From Acidobacteriota bacterium (lineage in GTDB: Bacteria > Acidobacteriota > Vicinamibacteria > Vicinamibacterales > UBA2999), in contig JACCSI010000097.1 of the NCBI GenBank assembly GCA_013813075.1, positions 1 through 6,059 on the forward strand: a stretch of DNA of 6,059 nt, read 5' to 3'. Within the stretch, counting starts at the first letter, position 1, and each line of letters begins with the position of its first letter. Positions 1 through 6,059 of the stretch are shown one piece after another. Both the position numbers and the translations under genes were made by a program. The notes beneath the pieces are model-generated. The model was not told where the DNA came from. It was given only the letters and a program-made list of their open reading frames with translations, and ran no database searches.

Positions 1-1
1 G

Positions 2-586
2 CCGGTCCGGGCGCGGGTACCGCCCGAGGCGGCGCCCCAAGAGAGTCCGGCCGCCCTCGCGGGGTCAGCGGCGGGGGGGCCGGCAAACGTTGTGGCCACG
101 GTGGCCCGCGTCGCCACTGCCAGCCTGCTGGTGCGCAGCACGCCCGCGGGCGCCATGATCACGATGAACGGCGCAGCGCGCGGCGTGACGCCCATGCCGC
201 TGCGCGATCTCGAGTTTGGTGACCACACCATCGTCGTCAGTCGGAGCGGGTATCGCCCGGTTGAACGGCAAGTGAGCCTCACTGCCGATCGTCCGTCCCG
301 CGCCATCGAAGTGGCGCTCGCGCCCGAGGACCCCGGGCGTGCGAGGCCGGCGCCTGCCGACACGGCTGGCAGTCTAGTCATCGACTCTCGGCCGACTGGT
401 GCGACCGTGACGATTGACGGGCGTCGCGCCGGGGTGACGCCGGTGACGGTGACCACTCTGCCCGGGCGTCACAGCGTGCGGCTCGAACGCCCCGGGTACC
501 GCGCCTGGGCGACGACCATTGACATGCAGGCGGGTGCGCGTGCGCGTGTCGCCGGGTCGCTCGTCGGAGGACAGGAAGAGGAATGA
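2..586 (+). CDS. PEGA-repeat protein, C-terminal part (5' end outside window)
   Basis: The frame is open from the first complete codon at base 2 to TGA at 584-586, so this is probably the last 194 residues of a longer protein. GTG 92 is only an internal possibility. Residues 1-40 of the visible part are Ala/Pro/Gly-rich and look like a disordered linker. Two PEGA-type beta repeats follow, at about residues 41-107 and 123-190. Each has the pattern S-x-P-x-G-A, then a short G-containing turn, G-V-T-P, and later G-(Y)-R. The tail is acidic (GGQEEE). PEGA domains are usually extracytoplasmic or surface modules and often sit C-terminal to Ser/Thr kinase or TPR regions, but the N-terminal partner here is not visible, so molecular function cannot be assigned. 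The stop overlaps the carA start by four bases, which suggests translational coupling. The family call is firm; role and full length are unknown. Confidence 0.82.
   Translation, partial: PVRARVPPEAAPQESPAALAGSAAGGPANVVATVARVATASLLVRSTPAGAMITMNGAARGVTPMPLRDLEFGDHTIVVSRSGYRPVERQVSLTADRPSRAIEVALAPEDPGRARPAPADTAGSLVIDSRPTGATVTIDGRRAGVTPVTVTTLPGRHSVRLERPGYRAWATTIDMQAGARARVAGSLVGGQEEE
122..571 (+). repeat. Two tandem PEGA repeats within the coding sequence
   Basis: The translated sequence at about 122-320 and 368-571 aligns as two copies of one module. [12 protein letters not shown] and [12 protein letters not shown] open the copies, GVTP follows in both, and [12 protein letters not shown] matches [12 protein letters not shown] near the middle. 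A Pro/Ala-rich spacer of about 15 residues separates them. This is a protein-level repeat with diverged nucleotides, not a DNA direct repeat. Boundaries are approximate and were judged by eye. Confidence 0.75.
573..582 (+). promoter_or_regulatory. Shine-Dalgarno region of carA
   Basis: A purine-rich run AGGAAGAGGA lies immediately before ATG 583. Its AGGA at 573-576 sits six bases from the start codon, a normal spacing. A second GGAGG at 566-570 is 12 bases away. Both lie inside the end of the PEGA gene, so ribosomes finishing that gene terminate on top of the carA start. This supports ATG 583 as the carA start. Confidence 0.6.
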
Positions 587-1722
587 ACGCGATTCTCGCA
601 CTCGAAGACGGCACGTGGATCAAGGGGGTATCGGCTGGTGCCCCAGGCGAGACGGCCGGCGAAGTGGTGTTCAACACCAGCATGACCGGGTATCAGGAAG
701 TCCTCACCGATCCGTCTTACGCAGGGCAGATTGTGACGATGACGGCGCCGCAGATTGGCAACTACGGCATCACCGCCGCCGACATGGAATCGGGGGCGCC
801 GCAAGTCGCCGGGTTCATCGTACGCGACCTCTCGCCGATTGCCAGCAACTGGCGATCGCAGTTGACGCTGCGCGAGTATCTGACAAAGCACCACATTGTC
901 GCCATCGGCGACATCGACACGCGCGCATTGACGCGGAAACTGCGGTCGGTCGGCGTCATGCGCGGTGTCATTGCGACCGGGTCGGCGCTCGACCCCGACG
1001 CCCTGGTTGCCAGGGCCCGCGCGATTCCCCTCATGGAGGGCGCCGACCTCGTCAAGGACGTGACCTGCGCTACCGCCTACGACTTCACCGCATCGCTGGC
1101 CGATACGGTTGCTGAAGCCACCTTCGGGGTGACGCCCTTGAAGCGTGCGAAGCGGCAACTTCGCGTCGCCGCCTACGACTTTGGTATCAAGACCAACATC
1201 CTCCGGCGTCTGGCCGCACACGGCTGCGACGTGCGTGTGTTCCCGGCAACGACTCCCGCGGCCGATGTACTTGCGACGTCGCCCGACGGCATCTTTTTGA
1301 GCAATGGTCCTGGCGATCCGGCTGCGGTCACGTACGCCATCGACAATGTGCGCACGCTCGTCGACACTGCGACCACCCCGGTCTTTGGTATCTGCCTCGG
1401 GCATCAACTGCTGGGTCTGGCGTTGGGCGCCCGCACCTACAAGCTGAAGTTCGGCCACCGCGGCGCCAACCATCCGGTCAAGCAGCTCGATAGCAGCCGC
1501 ATCGAAATCACCTCGCAGAACCACGGCTTTGCCGTCGACCCCGATACGTTGCCCGCGCACGCGCGTGTGACGCATCTCAATTTGTACGACGGCACGGTGG
1601 AGGGGCTGCGTCACGTCGACAAGCCGATCTACTCAGTGCAGTATCACCCCGAGGCGTCCCCGGGGCCGCACGACGCCGATTACCTGTTTACGCAGTTCAT
1701 CGAGGAGATGGAGAAGCGGTAG
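583..1722 (+). CDS. carA: Carbamoyl-phosphate synthase small (glutaminase) subunit
   Basis: This 379-residue protein is the glutamine amidotransferase subunit of cytoplasmic carbamoyl-phosphate synthase. It hydrolyses glutamine and delivers ammonia to CarB for pyrimidine and arginine synthesis. The N-terminal small-chain domain (about residues 1-145) carries the family motif [16 protein letters not shown] and a [10 protein letters not shown] segment. The class I amidotransferase domain (about 193-375) contains SNGPGDP, the nucleophile elbow FGICLGHQ with Cys271, and the HPE motif with His355 and Glu357. These match the E. coli triad Cys269/His353/Glu355 with a uniform offset of two, and the length is close to the E. 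coli 382. The start is ATG 583, with a good ribosome-binding site and a four-base overlap with the upstream PEGA gene. The stop is TAG 1720-1722, 12 bases before carB. Nothing looks truncated. A stand-alone GATase or PabA is excluded by the N-terminal domain and the adjacent carB. Confidence 0.98.
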   Translation: MNAILALEDGTWIKGVSAGAPGETAGEVVFNTSMTGYQEVLTDPSYAGQIVTMTAPQIGNYGITAADMESGAPQVAGFIVRDLSPIASNWRSQLTLREYLTKHHIVAIGDIDTRALTRKLRSVGVMRGVIATGSALDPDALVARARAIPLMEGADLVKDVTCATAYDFTASLADTVAEATFGVTPLKRAKRQLRVAAYDFGIKTNILRRLAAHGCDVRVFPATTPAADVLATSPDGIFLSNGPGDPAAVTYAIDNVRTLVDTATTPVFGICLGHQLLGLALGARTYKLKFGHRGANHPVKQLDSSRIEITSQNHGFAVDPDTLPAHARVTHLNLYDGTVEGLRHVDKPIYSVQYHPEASPGPHDADYLFTQFIEEMEKR

Positions 1723-1734
1723 ATCCGGGTATCA

Positions 1735-4700
1735 ATGCCTAAGCGAACCGACATCAAACGCGTTCTCGTCATTGGGTCTGGACCGATCGTCATCGGCCAG
1801 GCGGCCGAATTCGACTATTCCGGCACACAGGCGATCAAGGCGCTTCGTGACGAAGGCCTCGAGGTCGTGCTGGTCAACAGCAATCCGGCGACGATCATGA
1901 CCGACCCGGAGCTGGCCGATCGCACCTACGTCGAGCCGCTCACCGTTGAAGCGCTCGAGGCGATCATCGCGCTCGAAAAGCCGGACGCGATTCTGCCCAC
2001 TGTCGGTGGGCAGACGGCGTTGAATCTGGCGATTGGCCTTGAAGAAGCCGGTGTACTCGAGAAGTACAAGGTGAAATTGATCGGCGCCTCGGTGCCGGCG
2101 ATCAAGGTCGCCGAAGACCGGCTGTTGTTCCGCAACGCGATGACGGAAATTGGCCTCGCGACCCCCGCGAGCGGCGTCGCCAAGTCGCTCGACGACGCTC
2201 TCCGGATCGTGGAAGAGACGGGATTTCCGGCAATCATCCGGCCGTCGTTCACGATGGGGGGCGTCGGCGGCGGCATTGCCTACAACCTGGAAGAGTTCAG
2301 AGAGATTGCCGGGCGTGGACTCAGCCTCAGCCCGATTCACGAGGTCCTCGTCGAAGAGTCGGTCATCGGGTGGAAGGAATTCGAGCTCGAAGTCATGCGC
2401 GATGCCGCGGACAACTTCGTCGTCATTTGCTCGATTGAAAACATCGACCCGATGGGCGTGCATACCGGTGACAGCATCACCGTCGCGCCGGCCCTGACAC
2501 TGACCGACAAAGAGTACCAGCGCATGCGCGATGCCGGGCGCCGCATCATTCGACGCGTCGGTGTCGAGACCGGCGGCTCGAATATCCAGTTCGCTATCAA
2601 CCCGGCAGACGGGCGCATGGTCGTCATCGAGATGAATCCGCGCGTATCGCGCTCGTCGGCGCTGGCCTCGAAGGCCACGGGCTTTCCGATAGCAAAGATC
2701 GCGGCCAAGCTCGCGCTTGGCTACCTGCTGCACGAAATACCCAACGACATCACGCGCGTCACACCTGCCTCGTTCGAGCCCTCCATCGACTATGTGGTCG
2801 TCAAGATTCCGCGCTGGAACTTCGAGAAATTTCCGCAGGCCGACCGCACGCTGACCACGCAGATGAAATCGGTGGGCGAGGCGATGGCGATCGGCAGGAC
2901 GTTCAAGGAAGCTTTTCTCAAGGGCATTCGATCACTCGAACTCGGGCGGTCGGGACTGCTGTTCACGCGCCCGGCGCGCGACGGAGACGACCGTCAGGGG
3001 GAACCAGACGAAGAGGAAGATGCGGCGCTGCGGCGGCAATTGATCGTGCCCAACGACCGCCGCATGTGGGCGCTATTCCGCGCGCTCGACAAAGCGTGGC
3101 CGCTCGAGCAGCTGCACGAGTTGACGAAAATCGACCCGTGGTTCTTGGAGCAGTTTGCCGAGCTGGTGGAGCTGCGCCGGACGGCCGAGATGATTGGCCT
3201 GCGCGACATGTCCTGCGACCTGTTGCGCACGCTCAAGCGCTCCGGCTTCGGCGACGAGGAACTGGGGCACATTCTCGGGTCCACTGAATCGGCGGTGCGC
3301 GAGAAGCGGCTCGAATACAAGCTGACGGCGGCGTTCAAGCGCATCGACACGTGCGCGGCCGAATTCGAATCGTTCACGCCGTACATGTACGGCACCTACG
3401 AAGATACGTGCGAAGCCGAACCAACGGCAAATCGAAAGATCGTCATTCTTGGCAGCGGTCCCAACCGCATTGGCCAGGGCATCGAGTTCGATTACTGCTG
3501 CTGTCATGCGGTCTTCGGATTCCGTCACGAGGGATTCGAGACCGTGATGATCAACTGCAATCCGGAGACGGTCTCAACCGACTACGACACCGCGGATCGA
3601 CTCTACTTCGAGCCGTTGACGTTTGAGGACGTGATGGCGGTGATCGAGAGGGAGCGGGAAGGGAATCCCGACGTGGGCTGTGTCGTGCAGTTCGGCGGGC
3701 AGACACCCCTCAAGCTGGCACTTGCGCTGCAGGAAGCCGGCGTCAGGATCCTCGGCACGTCACCGGACTCGATCGATCTGGCGGAGGACCGCCAGCGCTT
3801 TGCGCAACTACTGTGGGACCTGGGCATTCCGCAGCCGGCCAGCGGCACCGCCACGTCACGCGCCGAAGCACGCGACGCGGCAGCCTCGATCGGGTTCCCG
3901 GTCGTTGTCCGGCCTTCGTACGTGCTTGGCGGCCGCAACATGGCCATCGTCTACGATGTCGGCACGCTGGATCGTTACATGACGACCGCGGTGGACGTGT
4001 CGCACGACCGGCCGATCCTGATCGACCGCTTCCTCGAGCGTGCCAAGGAACTCGATGTCGATTGTGTCGTCGACACCGCCGGCGCCGTGGTCATCGGCGG
4101 CATCATGGAGCACATTGAGGAAGCCGGGATTCACTCCGGAGACAGTTCATGCGTGGTGCCGACTGCACGCGTCAGCGAAAAACACCTGGCGACGATTCGC
4201 GATTACACCCGCCGCATCGCCACCGCGCTGAAGGTGATTGGCCTGATGAACGTGCAATACGCCATCAAGGACGATTCCGTGTACGTGCTGGAAGTCAATC
4301 CGCGCGCGTCGCGGACGGTGCCGTATCTGTCGAAGGCGACCGGCGTGCCGTTGGCGCAGTTGGCCGCCCGCGTCATGGCGGGCAAGACGCTGGCGCAACT
4401 TGGCATCATCGACGACCTCGAGCCGGCCGGCGTGTTCGTCAAGAGTCCGGTGTTCCCGTTCGTGCGGTTTCCGGGCGTTGACACGATCCTTGGCCCGGAG
4501 ATGAAATCGACCGGCGAAGTCATGGGCGGGGCCAGAAGCTTTGGCCTCGCGTTCATCAAGGCGATGCTTGGCGCCGGACAGCGGCTCCCGGATACCGGCA
4601 CCGTCTGCATCAGCGTCAACAATGAAGACAAGCCGCAGGTCTTGCCCATCGCCAGGGCCCTCGGCGAACTCGGGTTCGCCGTCGTCGCCACCCGCGGGAC

Positions 4701-5004
4701 GGCAGCGTATCTACGCGCCCACGGCATCGACTGCGATGTCATCTACAAGGTGAATGAAGGGCGGCCGAGTCTGGCCGACGAGATCGTCAATCGCAAGATC
4801 ACGATGGTCATCAACACGCCGCTGGGACGCGAGTCGTTCTTCGACGACAAAGCCGTACGGCGCGTGGCGATGATGGCCGGCGTGCCCTGCATTACCACCA
4901 TCACGGGCGCAGCGGCAGCGGTGGACGCCATCCGTGCGGTGCGGACCGAGGGCCTCGACGTACGGTCGCTGCAGGACTATTACGCGTCGGTGGGCGCCAC
5001 TTGA
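1735..5004 (+). CDS. carB: Carbamoyl-phosphate synthase large (ammonia) subunit
   Basis: This complete 1089-residue subunit makes carbamoyl phosphate from bicarbonate, ammonia from CarA and two ATP. It shows the internal duplication of the family. The carboxyphosphate half (about 1-400) starts with [18 protein letters not shown] and keeps Arg129, Arg169, Glu215, Glu299, Asn301 and Arg303 at the same numbers as E. coli. An oligomerisation linker (about 401-555) includes an acidic insert near 416-429. The carbamoyl-phosphate half (about 566-945) starts with [20 protein letters not shown] and keeps Arg686, Arg726, Glu772, Glu853, Asn855 and Arg857. A C-terminal MGS-like regulatory domain (about 953-1089) has Lys966, Thr986, Thr989, Lys1005, Asn1027 and Arg1032 at E. 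coli nucleotide-effector positions. Pro1029 replaces Thr1017 and Ser904 replaces the ornithine-contact Glu892. ATG 1735 is preceded in frame by the carA stop, so no earlier start is possible. The nearby Shine-Dalgarno is weak (GGAG at 1709-1712 is far), so re-initiation after carA is likely. Confidence 0.98.
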   Translation: MPKRTDIKRVLVIGSGPIVIGQAAEFDYSGTQAIKALRDEGLEVVLVNSNPATIMTDPELADRTYVEPLTVEALEAIIALEKPDAILPTVGGQTALNLAIGLEEAGVLEKYKVKLIGASVPAIKVAEDRLLFRNAMTEIGLATPASGVAKSLDDALRIVEETGFPAIIRPSFTMGGVGGGIAYNLEEFREIAGRGLSLSPIHEVLVEESVIGWKEFELEVMRDAADNFVVICSIENIDPMGVHTGDSITVAPALTLTDKEYQRMRDAGRRIIRRVGVETGGSNIQFAINPADGRMVVIEMNPRVSRSSALASKATGFPIAKIAAKLALGYLLHEIPNDITRVTPASFEPSIDYVVVKIPRWNFEKFPQADRTLTTQMKSVGEAMAIGRTFKEAFLKGIRSLELGRSGLLFTRPARDGDDRQGEPDEEEDAALRRQLIVPNDRRMWALFRALDKAWPLEQLHELTKIDPWFLEQFAELVELRRTAEMIGLRDMSCDLLRTLKRSGFGDEELGHILGSTESAVREKRLEYKLTAAFKRIDTCAAEFESFTPYMYGTYEDTCEAEPTANRKIVILGSGPNRIGQGIEFDYCCCHAVFGFRHEGFETVMINCNPETVSTDYDTADRLYFEPLTFEDVMAVIEREREGNPDVGCVVQFGGQTPLKLALALQEAGVRILGTSPDSIDLAEDRQRFAQLLWDLGIPQPASGTATSRAEARDAAASIGFPVVVRPSYVLGGRNMAIVYDVGTLDRYMTTAVDVSHDRPILIDRFLERAKELDVDCVVDTAGAVVIGGIMEHIEEAGIHSGDSSCVVPTARVSEKHLATIRDYTRRIATALKVIGLMNVQYAIKDDSVYVLEVNPRASRTVPYLSKATGVPLAQLAARVMAGKTLAQLGIIDDLEPAGVFVKSPVFPFVRFPGVDTILGPEMKSTGEVMGGARSFGLAFIKAMLGAGQRLPDTGTVCISVNNEDKPQVLPIARALGELGFAVVATRGTAAYLRAHGIDCDVIYKVNEGRPSLADEIVNRKITMVINTPLGRESFFDDKAVRRVAMMAGVPCITTITGAAAAVDAIRAVRTEGLDVRSLQDYYASVGAT

Positions 5005-5013
5005 TATCAAGAT

Positions 5014-5057
5014 CACCACGGTCACGAAGATTTAGAAAATTCCTCGTGCCCCTGGTG
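5014..5057. repeat. Long imperfect inverted repeat / hairpin between carB and comEC
   Basis: Two 20-base arms (5014-5033 and 5038-5057) fold around a four-base loop in a single register without bulges. Sixteen of 20 positions pair; mismatches fall at 5019, 5022, 5028 and 5031. The strongest blocks are CACCA/TGGTG and CACGA/TCGTG. It begins 10 bases after the carB stop. There is no T-run after the right arm, so a classical intrinsic terminator is not supported. The CACGAAG/CTTCGTG content recalls short palindromic elements dispersed in intergenic regions of many environmental bacteria; that link is from memory. The rest of 5005-5148 is non-coding: the frame upstream of comEC is open but contains no ATG, GTG or TTG, and I see no convincing promoter there. 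Confidence 0.6.
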
Positions 5058-5148
5058 TCCGTCGTCTAGACAATTTTGCGATTCGCCTGACGTTTGGGCG
5101 CCACTGGCGGGCCTTTCCGCCTGCGCGGCGGCTTGCACCTCCCGGAGT

Positions 5149-6059
5149 GTGCCGCATCTCGTTCTCGTCCTCACCCTCGCCCTCGTCGCCGGTCTCGCCG
5201 GCGGCGTCCTGGTTGATGTTCCCGTGGATCTCGCGAGCGCCGTGGTGCTGTCGGCGGCCTGGGCAACGGCGCTGCTGTCGTTCCGGCGCGGTTGGCCCCG
5301 GGTGCAACTTGCGGCCGTCTCGCTGCTCGTGGGCGGTTCCGGCTGGGTGTTAGGTGCCCACGCGGTCGACCGTGCGCTGCATCCGCCGTTGCGGACCCTG
5401 CTCGAGCAACGTCTCGGCGGTTTTGCCATCGGCCTGCCCGAGATGGGGATCGGGAACCCGATTGTTGTCGAGGGGCGCCTGCGCGAGGACGCCTCGCTCA
5501 CAGCCACGGGCGCGGTGCTTCGCATCGACGTGGTACGGGTCTGGATGGGGGCTGCCCCCCAAAGGGCCGACGGCGGCATATCCGTGAGCGTTGGCGGGGT
5601 GATGCAGCCGCAACATTTGTCGGAGTGGACGGCCGGCCGCGTCGTCCGCGCGCCAGCGCTGTTGAGGCGGCCAGCCCGGTACCTCAACGCCGGTGTCCCG
5701 GACCAGGAGCGCGCGCTGGCCCGCCGGGGCGTGGCCCTGGTCGGCAGCATCAAGAGCGCAGCACTGGTCGACGTCGTGTCGCCGGGGCGCTGGTGGGAAG
5801 AGAGGGCGGCCGCGATTCGAGCGCGTACCCGCCACGCCCTGACGCGACATGTGCAGCCCCGCTCGGAGCAATCCGCCGCAATCGCCACGGCGATTCTCAT
5901 TGGCGATCGCGCAGGCCTCGATGCCGAGGTCGAGCGGCGGCTTCAAGAGGCGGGCACATACCATGTCATTGCCATCTCCGGCGGCAACATCGCCATTCTC
6001 GCCGGCTTGGCGATTGGGTTGTTCTGGGTGATCGGCGTGCGTGGGCGGTGGGCCGCGGC
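5149..6059 (+). CDS. comEC: ComEC/Rec2-family competence membrane protein, N-terminal part (3' end outside window)
   Basis: The 303 visible residues match the start of the ComEC family, whose members form the inner-membrane channel that imports single-stranded DNA during natural transformation. Three hydrophobic segments lie at about 3-22, 28-45 and 51-70. An OB-fold-like DUF4131 region (about 103-205) includes VEGRLRED and the LNAGVPDQERALARRGV segment, which corresponds to the family's NPGgFDy...rrGi motif. The competence permease domain begins near 240 with ILIGDRAGL and AGTYHVIAISGGNIAILAG, followed by a membrane helix. GTG 5149 is the only reasonable start: the open frame back to the carB stop has no other ATG, GTG or TTG, and translation from GTG gives the expected N-terminal helix. 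Its Shine-Dalgarno is poor, since GGAG (5144-5147) is only one base away. No cysteine occurs in the visible part. The C-terminal permease and any metallo-beta-lactamase-like domain lie beyond the window. Confidence 0.9.
   Translation, partial: MPHLVLVLTLALVAGLAGGVLVDVPVDLASAVVLSAAWATALLSFRRGWPRVQLAAVSLLVGGSGWVLGAHAVDRALHPPLRTLLEQRLGGFAIGLPEMGIGNPIVVEGRLREDASLTATGAVLRIDVVRVWMGAAPQRADGGISVSVGGVMQPQHLSEWTAGRVVRAPALLRRPARYLNAGVPDQERALARRGVALVGSIKSAALVDVVSPGRWWEERAAAIRARTRHALTRHVQPRSEQSAAIATAILIGDRAGLDAEVERRLQEAGTYHVIAISGGNIAILAGLAIGLFWVIGVRGRWAA

Noticed and set aside
92..94. GTG 92 as the true start of the PEGA gene.
   Set aside because: The frame is open to the window edge and the residues before it form a continuous Ala/Pro-rich linker. 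There is no ribosome-binding site with good spacing, so the gene most likely begins upstream of the window.
469..2733. Long minus-strand open frames opposite carA and the start of carB (381 and 333 codons).
   Set aside because: Both lie wholly or mostly over genes with well-matched + strand products and have His/Arg/Asp-rich compositions typical of reverse-frame shadows.
5001..5010. Perfect 10-base palindrome TTGATATCAA over the carB stop codon.
   Set aside because: Ten-base palindromes are common by chance, and nothing adjacent suggests an operator or promoter that would use it.
5068..5100. A possible sigma-70-like promoter for comEC starting from TAGACA at 5068-5073.
   Set aside because: No acceptable -10 hexamer occurs at 16-18 bases downstream, and the following sequence is GC-rich. 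The comEC promoter, if separate, cannot be placed from sequence alone.
1720..5148. carA, carB and comEC share one reading frame, separated only by single stops (TAG 1720, TGA 5002), suggesting possible readthrough fusions.
   Set aside because: Sharing a frame by chance is unremarkable. The segment 5005-5148 translates to a Cys-rich sequence unlike ComEC, and each gene has its own plausible start. I see no readthrough signal.
5022..5900. A 292-codon open frame on the minus strand opposite the comEC gene.
   Set aside because: It is low-complexity, rich in Arg, Thr, Ser and Pro, and matches nothing I recognise. The + strand frame gives a clear ComEC protein over the same bases. Long antisense frames are expected in GC-rich coding DNA.

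Overview
This is a GC-rich bacterial window with every supported gene on the + strand. In order it holds the 3' end of a PEGA-repeat protein gene (2-586), complete carA (583-1722), complete carB (1735-5004), and the 5' part of a ComEC/Rec2-type competence membrane protein gene running off the right edge (5149-6059). High GC, tandem PEGA repeats after an Ala/Pro-rich linker, and carAB next to a ComEC gene suggest a soil or environmental lineage such as Acidobacteriota. That assignment is inference; nothing here fixes the taxon.

Layout. The PEGA gene overlaps carA by four bases (ATGA, 583-586). carA is followed by carB after 12 bases. PEGA-carA-carB therefore looks like one tightly packed, probably co-transcribed unit whose promoter lies left of the window. 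CarA hydrolyses glutamine and passes ammonia to CarB, which makes carbamoyl phosphate for pyrimidines and arginine. All catalytic residues I could align to the E. coli enzyme are present in both subunits. Two allosteric-site positions differ: Ser904 at the ornithine-contact Glu892, and Pro1029 at Thr1017.

Between carB and the ComEC gene lie 144 bases (5005-5148). They contain a long imperfect inverted repeat (5014-5057) in perfect register with a 4-base loop. It resembles the degenerate CACGAAG/CTTCGTG palindromic elements dispersed in many environmental genomes, and could instead act as a processing or termination structure. The ComEC gene most likely starts at GTG 5149 and encodes three N-terminal membrane segments, an OB-fold-like DUF4131 region and the beginning of the competence permease domain.

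I found no tRNA or rRNA, CRISPR array, insertion sequence or defence cassette. The window is mostly ordinary core metabolism. The items worth a second look are the intergenic inverted repeat, the PEGA-carA overlap and the CarB effector-site substitutions. I do not see evidence for a new multi-gene system.
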